In this document: positions 1-8,458 of the stretch, piece after piece
How the letters are laid out: the number at the start of each line of letters is the position of its first letter
How positions within the stretch are numbered: position 1 is the stretch's first letter
Source: Streptomyces spiralis
GTDB lineage: Bacteria > Actinomycetota > Actinomycetes > Streptomycetales > Streptomycetaceae
Direction: 5' to 3'
Assembly: GCF_014654675.1 (NCBI RefSeq)
Contig: NZ_BNBC01000010.1
Span: 1-64,000, forward strand
DNA: 64,000 bases
Translations under genes and position numbers: made by a program
Notes under the pieces: generated by a model
What the model was told of the DNA's origin: nothing
The model's database searches: none
The model's input: only the letters and a program-made list of their open reading frames with translations

Positions 1-2
1 AG

Positions 3-152
3 CGGGCCATCACCGAGAACGACGAGGTGACGCTGGAGTACGTGAAGGCGATGTACTCCAAGTTCGTCTCCACGATGAGGGAGTCGAGCTACAACCGGGA
101 GATCTACCGCACCGATTGGATGCAGAGCCAAATTCAAAGAGCGCCATCAGGG
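3..152 (+). pseudogene. C-terminal-like fragment of an unrecognised coding sequence cut by the window edge
   Basis: The first 130 or so bases read as codon-biased coding sequence in frame 3, with a peptide containing EYVKAMYSKFVSTM and NREIYRTDWMQ. After about position 130 the bias disappears (around AAATTCAAAGAG) and the frame stays open without a natural stop, running under the antisense LysR gene. I therefore read it as the end of a truncated gene, or a gene joined to unrelated DNA near 130-150. The family is not recognised. The true end is uncertain; I place it where the LysR gene begins to occupy the other strand. Confidence 0.3.
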
Positions 153-158
153 CGGCGG

Positions 159-1007
159 TCACAGCGCGGTCGCCGCGCGGATCAGACCCGCGACGGCCGT
201 GGAGCGGCTGTGCGGGGGCCAGGCGATGACCGTCGTGACGCGCGGTGCGTCGACGACCGGTACGGCGGTCAGGCCCTCTGCCAGGCCGGCGCGGCCCGTC
301 TCCGGGACGATCGCGCAGGCCCGGCCGAGGGCGATGAGCTGGGTCAGCTGGGTGTGGTCGCGCACCTGCGGACCGGGTCCGTCCGGGAAGGTGCCGTCGG
401 GGCGGGGCCAGCGGGGCAGGGGCAGATCCGGCAGGCCGGTGATCTCGCCGAGCCGCAACTCCGTCCGCGTGCCGAGTGGATGTCCCGCCGGGAGGATCGC
501 GACCTGGCCCTCGGTGTGCAGTTCCTCGGTCTCGAAACCGGCCGTGTCGTCGAACGGCCGGTGCAGCAGCGCCACATCGGCCCGGCCGTCGCGCAGCACC
601 GGCGCCTGCTCGCCCGGCCCGCACAGGAGCACGTCCACGGTGACCGCGCCGGGTTCGGCCGCGTAGGCGTCGAGGAGCTTCGCCAGCAGTTCGCTGGAGG
701 CGCCGGCCTTCGCGGCAAGGACCACGGCGGGGCGGCCGGTCCCGGCGAGGGCTGCCCGGCGGGTGCGCCGCTCGGCCGCCTCGACGGCGTCCAGCGCGGC
801 CCGCGCCTCCCGCAGCAGCACCGCCCCGGCCCCGGTCAGCGTGACGCCCCGGCTGCCGCGCTCCAGGAGGGCGGCCCCCAGACGCCGTTCCAGCCCGGCG
901 ATCGCCCGCGACAGCGGGGGCTGGGCGATCCCGAGCCGTTGCGCGGCCCGGCCGAAGTGCAGTTCCTCGGCGACCGCCACGAAGTACCGCAGCTCACGTG
1001 TCTCCAC
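159..1007 (-). CDS. LysR-family transcriptional regulator
   Basis: The protein has 282 residues, slightly short of the usual LysR length of about 300. Residues 1-60 form the winged helix-turn-helix (ELRYFVAVAEELHFGRAAQRL, followed by QPPLSRAIAGLE), and the rest is a periplasmic-binding-protein-like effector domain. The start is GTG. It is transcribed divergently from an SDR oxidoreductase, and the gap between them holds a perfect 9-bp inverted repeat with a T-N11-A core, the classical LysR box. By analogy with this layout it probably controls the SDR gene and itself. The effector cannot be told from sequence. Confidence 0.92.
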   Translation of the reverse strand: METRELRYFVAVAEELHFGRAAQRLGIAQPPLSRAIAGLERRLGAALLERGSRGVTLTGAGAVLLREARAALDAVEAAERRTRRAALAGTGRPAVVLAAKAGASSELLAKLLDAYAAEPGAVTVDVLLCGPGEQAPVLRDGRADVALLHRPFDDTAGFETEELHTEGQVAILPAGHPLGTRTELRLGEITGLPDLPLPRWPRPDGTFPDGPGPQVRDHTQLTQLIALGRACAIVPETGRAGLAEGLTAVPVVDAPRVTTVIAWPPHSRSTAVAGLIRAATAL

Positions 1008-1034
1008 CCCGCCAGCGTAACCCGGCCGACCAGG

Positions 1035-1057
1035 GGCGATACCCGGCCGGTATCGCC
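1035..1057. promoter_or_regulatory. LysR-box palindrome between the LysR and SDR genes
   Basis: Arms GGCGATACC (1035-1043) and GGTATCGCC (1049-1057) are exact reverse complements around a 5-base spacer. The core TACCCGGCCGGTA fits T-N11-A. It lies 28 bp from the regulator start and 54 bp from the SDR start, as expected for a shared operator. Confidence 0.7.
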
Positions 1058-1111
1058 GCCCACCCGATCGGTCTTGGACCCGCCGCGGGGCGCGGGAGAA
1101 CCATCGGAGGC

Positions 1112-1888
1112 ATGAGCGAAACGAACGAGACGAACATCGTCGGTGAACAGGTCGACGGACAGCCCGGTGAGCAGAAGGTCGCGCTGGTGACCGGCGCCAA
1201 CAAGGGCATCGGGTACGAGATCGCCGCCGGACTCGGCGCTCTCGGCTGGAAGATCGGGGTCGGTGCGCGGGACGAGGCGCGGCGCGAGGCCGCCGTGGCG
1301 AAGCTGCGCGCGGGCGGGATCAACGCGTTCGGGGTGCCGCTGGACGTGACGGACGACTCGAGCGTGACCGCGGCGGCCCGGCTGATCGAGGAGCGGGCCG
1401 GACGGCTCGACGTGCTGGTCAACAACGCGGGCATCACCGGCGGCGGTCCGCAGGAACCCACCAGGGTCGATCCGGACCGGGTGCGGGCGGCCGTGGAGAC
1501 CAACGTCATCGGCGTCATCCGCGTCACCAACGCCCTGCTGCCGCTGCTGCGCCGCTCCCCGTCGCCGCGGATCGTGAACGTCTCCAGCAGTGTCGGCTCC
1601 CTCACGCTGCAGACCACGCCCGGCGCCGAGACGGGCCCGATCTCCGCCGCCTACGCGCCGTCGAAGACGTTCCTCAACGCCGTCACGGTGCAGTACGCCA
1701 AGGAGCTGGCCGCCACGAACATCCTGATCAACGCCGTCTGCCCCGGCTACACGGCCACCGACCTCAACGCCTTCCAGGGGGTGCGCACCCCGCAGCTGGG
1801 CGCGGTCTCCGCGATCCGCCTGGCCACCGTCCCGGACGACGGCCCGACGGGCCGCTTCTTCTCCGACGAGGGCGAGATCCCCTGGTGA
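1112..1888 (+). CDS. SDR-family NAD(P)-dependent oxidoreductase
   Basis: This is a short-chain dehydrogenase/reductase of 258 residues if the ATG at 1112 is used. The nucleotide-binding TGANKGIG motif is near residue 23, NNAG follows in the central fold, and the catalytic Ser-Tyr-Lys set is visible as VNVSSSVG and AAYAPSK. The frame is open upstream to 998, but that extension overlaps the operator and lacks SDR homology. A GGAGG lies almost against the ATG, so the exact start is not certain. Its substrate is unknown. The divergent LysR gene and shared palindrome suggest inducible expression. Confidence 0.9.
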   Translation: MSETNETNIVGEQVDGQPGEQKVALVTGANKGIGYEIAAGLGALGWKIGVGARDEARREAAVAKLRAGGINAFGVPLDVTDDSSVTAAARLIEERAGRLDVLVNNAGITGGGPQEPTRVDPDRVRAAVETNVIGVIRVTNALLPLLRRSPSPRIVNVSSSVGSLTLQTTPGAETGPISAAYAPSKTFLNAVTVQYAKELAATNILINAVCPGYTATDLNAFQGVRTPQLGAVSAIRLATVPDDGPTGRFFSDEGEIPW

Positions 1889-2003
1889 CGGTCCTGCTCA
1901 CGAGGGCGAAATACCCCCTGCCAGGCGCACGGCTCGCTGCATCCCGGCAGGCTCGCGCTGTCAGGACCGTCCTGGGGAGAAGGGGTCGACGAGCTCGACG
2001 ACG

Positions 2004-2171
2004 GTGATCGCGACGCAGGCCGCCGACGGCGCCGAGACCGCCCGTCGGCTCGAGGACGCGGTCTACACGCTGTGTGTGGTCACCGGCATCCGCCGGCTGG
2101 ACACTGCGCTGTCTGTCGCCCGGCGGCAGATGGCCGAGGTCATGAGGCAAGAGCAGCCCCTCCGCCACTGA
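2004..2171 (+). pseudogene. DUF5133-like short protein or N-terminally lost remnant
   Basis: A 55-codon frame starting at GTG encodes a peptide with RRLEDAVYTLCVVTGIR, which matches the conserved core I associate with Streptomyces DUF5133 proteins (ARLEDxxYTLCV). Family members are normally around 75-90 residues with an N-terminal segment ahead of this core. Here the upstream in-frame sequence has no coding bias and no ribosome binding site precedes the GTG. It is either a short member or, more likely, a remnant. The family call rests on memory of the motif. Confidence 0.4.
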
Positions 2172-2687
2172 TACGCCGCCCCTCCAAGTAATGGATACGT
2201 TGCACCGCGGCTGTGAGGATGCGGACGCTTGCAGACCCACACCGACGTGGACCTGGGACCGACCCATGCGAGGTAAGCAAAGTGCCGCGAACAGGCCGTT
2301 TCGCCTGGGTGATCACGCCGAGGAACGAGTCGGCGTCCCGAAGCACAGGGGACGATTCGGGACGCCGCGAGGAGCCGTCCCTGCTGCAACCGGGGCACGC
2401 GGACCGGCCCCCCGCGTCGCCGCAGCCCGAACCACAGCAGGGACGAGGCCTGCGGCGACGCGCCGATCACCAGCACCACAGCTTCCCGATGCCGTGTCCC
2501 CGGGCGGTGTGTCAAAGGTCGCCGTCGTGGATGGCCCGGGCCGCGGGTCCAGTTGATCCTGAGGAGGTCCTCCCGGAGCACAGTGGGACTTGGGCCGGCT
2601 GATCACACGCATCGATGCGGAGCTTGAGCGCCGACCTCGCGGCGGCCGGTTGCGTCGACTGGCGCGAGTGATCGGTGCGGTGGCTGT
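2172..2687. other. Gap without a convincing gene
   Basis: Open frames exist on both strands, but all are Arg/Pro/Gly-rich shadows without third-position bias, recognisable motifs or ribosome binding sites. I see no repeats or transfer boundaries here apart from the terminator hairpin just beyond it. Confidence 0.5.
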
Positions 2688-2714
2688 GGTGGCACCGGCG
2701 GGGCCGGTGCCACC
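2688..2714 (-). terminator. Strong hairpin after the membrane-anchored hypothetical gene
   Basis: Arms GGTGGCACCGGC and GCCGGTGCCACC are exact complements over 12 bp with a GGG loop. It lies 30 bp past the stop of the minus-strand gene ending at 2745. There is no U-tract, which is usual for Streptomyces terminators. Confidence 0.65.
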
Positions 2715-2744
2715 GCTGTCCACGTCGGAGGACGGACGGCGATG

Positions 2745-3449
2745 TCAGCGGCTCGTGCCGGCGTCACCTTCGTCATTCGAAGGGTCTCCCTGTCTCCTGC
2801 CGCCCGGAGGGGAGCCGTCCCCGTGCTCTTCCAGCAGTTCGAGGAGCGCGGCATCCGCTCTTTTCTGGTCTTCCTTCGTCAGCTCGAGCGGTGCGTTGTT
2901 GTAAACGGTGTGGCGATCTGGATCGATGATGTTGGCGGCCCTCAAGCTGAACGTCAGCAAGGGGCGCCAACCCTTGCAGTGGCCGACCCGCACCTGTATC
3001 TGGGTCTTGTAGTCACGGGCCTCCGGGAGGAAGCCGGAAAACGGTGCCTCGAACTCGAGGAAGAGCTGTTGCGCTTCTCTGCCGGGCACGACGAATCCCG
3101 CCGGCAGCCTCGCCTCCTCGTCCGGACCCGGTTGGAGCCGGGACGGGGAGGACACCCACAGGAGCGGCAGATGAGAGGCAGGCTCATCAGGGAAGGTCAG
3201 GATGAGGTCCTGCACGACGATCGGTTTGGGACCGGTGTTGTGCAGGACGAGCGGCAGTCGTAGGCGTGCCGTGGAACCGTGGACGATCGCCGCGAAGGAA
3301 TGAGGTTCCCACGCCTGCAGGCGTCCCTGTCGGGCGTTGAGCCACCAGAACGACGCGACGGTGAAGAGCAGTGCGCAGGCTGACACCACACTGGCGCCTG
3401 TAAGCGATGAGGACGCGATCTGATCCGCCGCGACCATCAGCGGAACCAC
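2745..3449 (-). CDS. Membrane-anchored hypothetical protein
   Basis: This protein has 234 residues with one N-terminal hydrophobic segment (about residues 18-36, SVVSACALLFTVASFWWL) followed by a soluble domain that probably lies outside the cytoplasm. The domain reads as beta-rich (LRLPLVLHNTGPKPIVVQDL), like a DUF4352 or Ig-like fold, and the C-terminus is charged and low in complexity. The start could be the GTG at 3449 or the ATG at 3437; neither has a clear ribosome binding site. I do not recognise a named family. It appears monocistronic with its own terminator hairpin. Confidence 0.7.
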   Translation of the reverse strand: MVPLMVAADQIASSSLTGASVVSACALLFTVASFWWLNARQGRLQAWEPHSFAAIVHGSTARLRLPLVLHNTGPKPIVVQDLILTFPDEPASHLPLLWVSSPSRLQPGPDEEARLPAGFVVPGREAQQLFLEFEAPFSGFLPEARDYKTQIQVRVGHCKGWRPLLTFSLRAANIIDPDRHTVYNNAPLELTKEDQKRADAALLELLEEHGDGSPPGGRRQGDPSNDEGDAGTSR

Positions 3450-3521
3450 AGATTCAGTCTGCCAGCCCCGTCGTGGGCTCGCTAACAGGACGAGTGGAGG
3501 CTGACAGTCCCCCGGAACGGG

Positions 3522-3869
3522 TCAGGGGCCGGCGAGGAGTACGAGATACCAGGCGACCAAAGCAGCGCATGTCACCGCGGGGAGGAGTTTGGTCAGCCCG
3601 TCGCCCTTGCGTACGTGCGTGGTCACGGCACCGGCGAGCAGCATCAGCAGTCCGATGCCGGCCAGGCCACCGCACAGCGGTACGACCGGGCCGAGGGCCA
3701 CGCCGATGGCGCCCGCCAGCTCCAGCCCGCCGATGACCCGGTAGGCCGCAGTGGTGAAGCCGGCGTGGGCGGCCAGCTCGGGCATCGGACCCAGGGCCAG
3801 AATCTTGGCCGCGCCCAGCAGGGCGAAGATCAATGCGATGAGACAGGTCAGCGAGGCGGAGAGGATCAC
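3522..3869 (-). CDS. DoxX-family membrane protein
   Basis: This is a small integral membrane protein of 115 residues with four predicted membrane segments and the DoxX-like pattern (FALLGAAKILALGP, GGLELAGAIGVALG). Its GTG start overlaps the stop codon of the upstream acetoacetyl-CoA synthetase by four bases (GTGA), so the two are translationally coupled. It is the last gene of the aromatic-catabolism operon. DoxX proteins are loosely linked to respiratory or redox functions; its role here is not evident. Confidence 0.85.
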   Translation of the reverse strand: MILSASLTCLIALIFALLGAAKILALGPMPELAAHAGFTTAAYRVIGGLELAGAIGVALGPVVPLCGGLAGIGLLMLLAGAVTTHVRKGDGLTKLLPAVTCAALVAWYLVLLAGP

Positions 3870-5899
3870 GAGACGCCCTCAGGGGTGCGCGGGTGGCGGA
3901 GCCGGCGGCGTTCGGCGCCCAGGCCGGCGAAGTAGGCGATCAGGTCGGGGTTGTCGACCGCGGCGTGGTTGAGGACCTGGTCGGCGCGGGCGCCCTGGAG
4001 GAGGCGCTTGACGGGGACCTCGAGCTTCTTGCCGGTCTTCGTGTGCGGGATGGCCGGTACGGCGAGGATCTCGTCGGGGACGTGGCGGGGCGAGGCGCCG
4101 GTGCGGATCGCCTCGCGGATCTTCTCGCACAGGGACTCGTCCAGGACGGTCCCGTCGGCGAGGACCACGAAGAGCGGCATCCAGTAGCCGCCGTCGGGTT
4201 CCTCCGCCCCGATGACGAGGGCCTCGGCGATCTCAGGGAGGTGTTCGACGATGTCGTGGATGTCGGCGCTGCCCAGGCGTACGCCGTTGCGGTTGAGGGT
4301 GGCGTCGGAGCGGCCGTGCACGATCACCGAGCCGTGGGAGGTGAGGGTGATCCAGTCGCCGTGCCGCCACACGCCCGGGCAGGCGCTGAAGTAGGCGTCG
4401 CGGTAGCGGCTGCCGTCGGGGTCGTTCCAGAAGTACAGCGGCATGGACGGCATGGGCCGGGTGACGACCAGTTCGCCGACCTGGTCGACGACCGGCCGTC
4501 CCGCGCCGTCGTACGCCGCGAGCGCCACGCCGAGGTTGGGGGCCGACAGTTCACCCGCCCACACCGGAGTGGTGGGGGCGCTGCCGGCGAAGCCGGAGAC
4601 GACGTCCGTGCCGCCGCTGGTGGAGGCCAGCTGGACGCCTGCGCCGACGTGGTCGCGGACCCAGGGGTAGGCGGAGGCCGGCAGGGCGGAGCCGGTGCTG
4701 CCGATGACGCGGATCGCCGAAAGGTCGTGCACGGCGGGGTCGACGCCGAGCTTGGCCATGGCCAGCAGATACTGGGGGCTGGTGCCGAAGACGGTGACCT
4801 TGTGGCGGGCCGCCAGCTCCCACAGGACGTCCGGGCGCGCCACCGGCGCGGGGCTGCCCTCGTAGGTGCAGGTGGCGGCGCCGGTCAGCAGGGTGGAGAC
4901 GACCAGGTTCCACATCATCCAGTGCGTGGTGGTGTACCACAGCAGTCGGTCTCCGACGCCCAGGTCGCTGTGCAGGCCGAGGGTCTTGAGGTGCTCCAGC
5001 AGGACGCCTCCGTGGCCGTGGACGATGCCCTTGGGCAGCCCGGTGGTGCCGGAGGAGAAGACGATCCACAGCGGGTGGTCGAACGGCACCGGAGTGATGG
5101 TGAGGTACTCGGCGCGGCCGGCCGCGTCCTCCCAGGGCACCGTCAACCTCGCGGCCCGGGTCGCGGGCCACGCGAGGCCCAGGTGATCCACGAGGACCGT
5201 GGCCTTGAGCGTGGGAAGGGCGGCGGCGAGGTCGAGGGAGGCGGCGCGGCGGTCGTGGCGGGTGCCGTTGAAGAGGTAGCCGTCCGCCGTGATGAGCACC
5301 GTGGGTTCGAGCTGGGCGAAGCGGTCGGCGGCGGCCTTGGGTGCGTAGTCCTGGCCGCACACGGACCACACCGCGCCCAGGCTGGCGGTGGCGAGGAAGG
5401 CGATGACGGCGTGGGGGGTGTTGGGCAGGTAGCCGACCACCCGGTCGCCCTGTCCGACGCCCATGTCGCGCAGGGTGGCCGCGACGGAGGCGACCTGGGC
5501 GCGGAGCTGTCGGCCCGTGATCTCGTAGCCGGCTCCGGTCTCGTCCAGCGCGGTGACCGCGGGGGCGTCCGGGTGCAGGTTGCGCAGTGCGTGGTGGGCG
5601 TAGTTGAGGGTGGCGCCGGGGAACCAGCGTGCGCCGGGCATGGCTTCCTCGGCCAGCACCCGCTCGTACGGAGTGGTGGCGTCGATGTCGAAGTACTCCC
5701 ACACCGCGGCCCAGAATCCTTCCAGGTCCGTGACGGACCAGTGGTGCAGGGCCTGGTAGTCGGTCGGGTCCGGAATCCCTTCGGCGCCCTGGTGTCGGGC
5801 GGCCCAGCGGGCGAAGTCCGCGATGCGGCTGCCGGCGGCCGCTCGGGGGTCGGGCGGGAGGAAGGGCTCCGGACAGGGCGTGGAGTGCGGGGTGGTCAT
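3866..5899 (-). CDS. aacS: Acetoacetyl-CoA synthetase (acetoacetate-CoA ligase)
   Basis: The 677-residue protein belongs to the acyl-adenylate-forming superfamily at the length typical of acetoacetyl-CoA synthetases. It has the N-terminal ACS extension (YFDIDATTPYERVLAEEAMPGARW), the phosphate loop SSGTTGLPKGIVHGHGG, the hinge region RNGVRLGSADIH and the catalytic lysine segment TKTGKKLEVPVKRLL. It would convert acetoacetate, ATP and CoA to acetoacetyl-CoA in the cytoplasm. GAGGA precedes the ATG. It lies 16 bp after the FAD monooxygenase gene and overlaps the DoxX gene. Its position after an FAH-family hydrolase suggests it salvages acetoacetate released from ring cleavage, although butyrate or other short acids cannot be excluded. 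Confidence 0.93.
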   Translation of the reverse strand: MTTPHSTPCPEPFLPPDPRAAAGSRIADFARWAARHQGAEGIPDPTDYQALHHWSVTDLEGFWAAVWEYFDIDATTPYERVLAEEAMPGARWFPGATLNYAHHALRNLHPDAPAVTALDETGAGYEITGRQLRAQVASVAATLRDMGVGQGDRVVGYLPNTPHAVIAFLATASLGAVWSVCGQDYAPKAAADRFAQLEPTVLITADGYLFNGTRHDRRAASLDLAAALPTLKATVLVDHLGLAWPATRAARLTVPWEDAAGRAEYLTITPVPFDHPLWIVFSSGTTGLPKGIVHGHGGVLLEHLKTLGLHSDLGVGDRLLWYTTTHWMMWNLVVSTLLTGAATCTYEGSPAPVARPDVLWELAARHKVTVFGTSPQYLLAMAKLGVDPAVHDLSAIRVIGSTGSALPASAYPWVRDHVGAGVQLASTSGGTDVVSGFAGSAPTTPVWAGELSAPNLGVALAAYDGAGRPVVDQVGELVVTRPMPSMPLYFWNDPDGSRYRDAYFSACPGVWRHGDWITLTSHGSVIVHGRSDATLNRNGVRLGSADIHDIVEHLPEIAEALVIGAEEPDGGYWMPLFVVLADGTVLDESLCEKIREAIRTGASPRHVPDEILAVPAIPHTKTGKKLEVPVKRLLQGARADQVLNHAAVDNPDLIAYFAGLGAERRRLRHPRTPEGVS

Positions 5900-5915
5900 G
5901 GTGTGCTGTTCCTCG

Positions 5916-7523
5916 TCAGGGTGCGGGCCGGGCTTCGGCGGGGCGGCGGGCCGTGTGCAGCAACGGGGCCCAGGCGGCGGTGTCGGTGAAGTCGCCGGTG
6001 CCGGTGGGGACGGTGTCCATCACGACGCGGTCGGGGCGCAGGAGGACGGCGTCCGCCCGGCCGCGTGACAGCCAGGCGGCCAGCGTGCCGTCGTCGTCCA
6101 GGTCGCCGACATGGATCACGGATGCGCCCAGGGCCGTGGCCACGCCCGTCATCCGTGCCGTGGGCGGCAGGGCGGTCAGCACGGCGAAGGAGTCCCCGAG
6201 GATGTCGTCGAGGCGCTCTCGCCTGCCGTCGACGATCACCCAGGGTTGCGGGCAGAAGGTGCCGGCCAGTGAGCGGCCGGTCAGCCGGGGGCGGCGTCGT
6301 ACCAGCGGATTGGCGGTCAGTGCGGGACTGAGGTCGCGGCTCACCGCCGCGGTCACACCGGGGATGCGGCAGGCCGCGCCCACGACGGCCCGGCGGATGG
6401 CCGCACCGCGGTCCTGTCCGCCGGTCATGGCCCAGCCGACGGCGACCGCGACACGGATCACGTGGCGGGCGTGCGGCTTGCGTTCCTGCTGGTAGGTGTC
6501 CAGCAGTCGGTCGTCCGCGCCCTGCTGAAGGACGCGGGCGAGTTTCCAGGTGAGGTTGCGGGCGTCGCGCAGGCCCGCGCACAGGCCCTGCCCGATGAAG
6601 GGCGGGGTGAGGTGGGCGGCGTCGCCGAGCAGGAAGACGCGTCCGCGGCGCCACCGGTCGGCGAGGCGGGCACGGAAGGTGTACCGCGCCTGCCGGATCA
6701 CCTCGAAGTCGTCGCCCCCGCCCCCGTGGGCAGCGGACGGCAGGTCGACCCAGGGGGCGACCAGCTCGTGCAGCTGTTCCAGCTCTTTCGGGCCGTCCAA
6801 GGTCTCACCCTCGGCCAATCGGAACTCCCAGCGGTAGCGGTCTTCGCCGACTCGCATGAAGGTGGCCGGGCGGGTGGGGCAGCAGATCTGCTCGGCGCCT
6901 TCCCAGGTGCGCACCGGGAGGCTCGTGCGCACGTCGATGACCCGCCAGCTCTCCTCGAAGTGCAGGTCCTCCCACACGGCGCCGATGGCGTCGCGGGTGA
7001 TGCTGCCCGCGCCGTCGCAGCCGAGGACGGCGTCGGCCCACACGTGCTCGTCCTCATCGCTGCCGTCGCGGCGGAAGGTGACCCGGACCGGAGCCGTTCG
7101 GTCGGTGTCCTGGCTGACGGACACGACCTCCACCCCGCCTCGCAGCTCGCACTCGGGGCGACGGGCCAGGGCGTCGCGCAGCAGCCGTTCCAGCTCTGGC
7201 TGGTCGAACATGCTGGTCTGCGGGAAGCCGTGGTGGCCGTGCAGGGACCGTGGGAACTCGGCGATCACGCGGCGCCGGGCGTCCAGCAACCGCAACCCGG
7301 GCGCCGGCCTGGCGAGAGTGGCGAACTCCTCGTGGACGCCGACGCTCTGCAGGATGCGGCGGACCTCGTCGTCCACGACGACTGCGCGCGGCAGGGGGTA
7401 AATGTCCCGGTGGCGTTCGAGGAGCAGGCTGGGCACTCCGTGCCGGGCGAGCAGGAGCGCGGCCGTGACTCCTACGGGTCCCGTGCCGATGATCACTACC
7501 GGTCTCCGGGATGCGGCGCTCAC
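5916..7523 (-). CDS. FAD-dependent aromatic monooxygenase, MhpA-like
   Basis: This is a class A flavoprotein hydroxylase of 535 residues. The FAD-binding GTGPVG motif is near residue 12, the RAVVVDDE segment follows, and a second FAD motif GDAAHLTPPFIGQG lies near residue 304. It resembles 3-(3-hydroxyphenyl)propionate hydroxylase (MhpA) in length and motif layout. It would hydroxylate a phenolic substrate using NAD(P)H and O2, giving a catechol for the dioxygenase in the same operon. The GTG start overlaps the stop of the FAH gene (GTGA). The precise substrate is not determinable here; MhpA is the nearest recognisable relative rather than a proven identity. Confidence 0.88.
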   Translation of the reverse strand: MSAASRRPVVIIGTGPVGVTAALLLARHGVPSLLLERHRDIYPLPRAVVVDDEVRRILQSVGVHEEFATLARPAPGLRLLDARRRVIAEFPRSLHGHHGFPQTSMFDQPELERLLRDALARRPECELRGGVEVVSVSQDTDRTAPVRVTFRRDGSDEDEHVWADAVLGCDGAGSITRDAIGAVWEDLHFEESWRVIDVRTSLPVRTWEGAEQICCPTRPATFMRVGEDRYRWEFRLAEGETLDGPKELEQLHELVAPWVDLPSAAHGGGGDDFEVIRQARYTFRARLADRWRRGRVFLLGDAAHLTPPFIGQGLCAGLRDARNLTWKLARVLQQGADDRLLDTYQQERKPHARHVIRVAVAVGWAMTGGQDRGAAIRRAVVGAACRIPGVTAAVSRDLSPALTANPLVRRRPRLTGRSLAGTFCPQPWVIVDGRRERLDDILGDSFAVLTALPPTARMTGVATALGASVIHVGDLDDDGTLAAWLSRGRADAVLLRPDRVVMDTVPTGTGDFTDTAAWAPLLHTARRPAEARPAP

Positions 7524-8458
7524 GTCGCGTCCGCCACAGCGGTCCGCTGCTCGCCCAGGTCGATCCGCCCGTCGGGGGTGGCGATCGAGGCGGTGACGAG
7601 GTCACCGTCGCGCAGATACCGGGGGTTCTTGGCCTGGCCGTTGAAGAACGCCTTCCACTTCAGCGCGGGCGGCAGCAGCGCGGCGATCTTCTCGACCGGC
7701 TTGGGCGGGGCCTTCAGGGCGGTGCCGCCGGGCGTACCGGTCAGCAGCAGGTCGCCCGGGTCGAGGGTCTGGAAGCGGGCGAGCAGGGTGAGGGCCTGCG
7801 CGGGCCGCACGATCATGTCGGCCAGTGTGCGGTCCTGACGCGGTACGCCGTTCACCGACAGCCGCAGTCGCAGGTCGATCAGACGGTCGAAGTCCTCCGG
7901 CTCCAGCAGGGCCAGGTACGGACCCGTCGGGGTGAAGGTCGGGTAGGACTTGCTCTCGTAGAACTGCGTCTTGGTCAGCTGTACGTCGCGGGCACTGACG
8001 TCATTGGTGAGGACGAGCCCGGCGACATACGAAGGAAGGTCCTGCTCCTCCACAACTGTGCCCACCGGGATCGTCGCGCCCATGACGAGGCCGAGTTCCA
8101 CCTCGTAGTCGAGGAAGTTCACGTGTGCCGGGCGGACGATCGCGTCGTGCGGGCCGCTGACCGAACCGGACGCCTTGCGGAAGAAGGTGGGCGGTATGTC
8201 GCCCGTGAAGCCCGAGTCCTTGGCGTGGCTGCGGTAGTTGACCATCTGGGCGACCACCCGGCACGGGGTGGTGACCGGAGGCAGCGCCACCAGGTCGGCG
8301 ACGGGTGTGCCGCTCTCGCCGGAGGCGGCGGCCTCCCGGACGGCGGCCCGGTCGGCGAGCAGTTCGGCGGTGGTGACCGCCTCGGTCTCGATGCGGACGG
8401 CGCGCTCGTCGCGGACAGCCCACCAGCCGTCGGTGGTGCGCAGCACGTTGGTGCTCAT
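7520..8458 (-). CDS. Fumarylacetoacetate hydrolase-family protein
   Basis: The protein has 312 residues with the FAH fold. The metal-binding residues lie in the DYEVELGLV segment and in NDVSARD, and the C-terminal LLTGTPGGTAL is characteristic of the family. It would hydrolyse or isomerise the ring-cleavage product made by the upstream dioxygenase, giving a keto acid such as acetoacetate or pyruvate. The ATG overlaps the stop codon of the dioxygenase gene by four bases (ATGA), so expression is coupled. The presence of aacS downstream favours acetoacetate as a product, which is inference. Confidence 0.9.
   Translation of the reverse strand: MSTNVLRTTDGWWAVRDERAVRIETEAVTTAELLADRAAVREAAASGESGTPVADLVALPPVTTPCRVVAQMVNYRSHAKDSGFTGDIPPTFFRKASGSVSGPHDAIVRPAHVNFLDYEVELGLVMGATIPVGTVVEEQDLPSYVAGLVLTNDVSARDVQLTKTQFYESKSYPTFTPTGPYLALLEPEDFDRLIDLRLRLSVNGVPRQDRTLADMIVRPAQALTLLARFQTLDPGDLLLTGTPGGTALKAPPKPVEKIAALLPPALKWKAFFNGQAKNPRYLRDGDLVTASIATPDGRIDLGEQRTAVADAT

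Noticed and set aside
3893..5989. Plus-strand open frame of about 700 codons
   Set aside because: Antisense shadow of acetoacetyl-CoA synthetase with no family signature.
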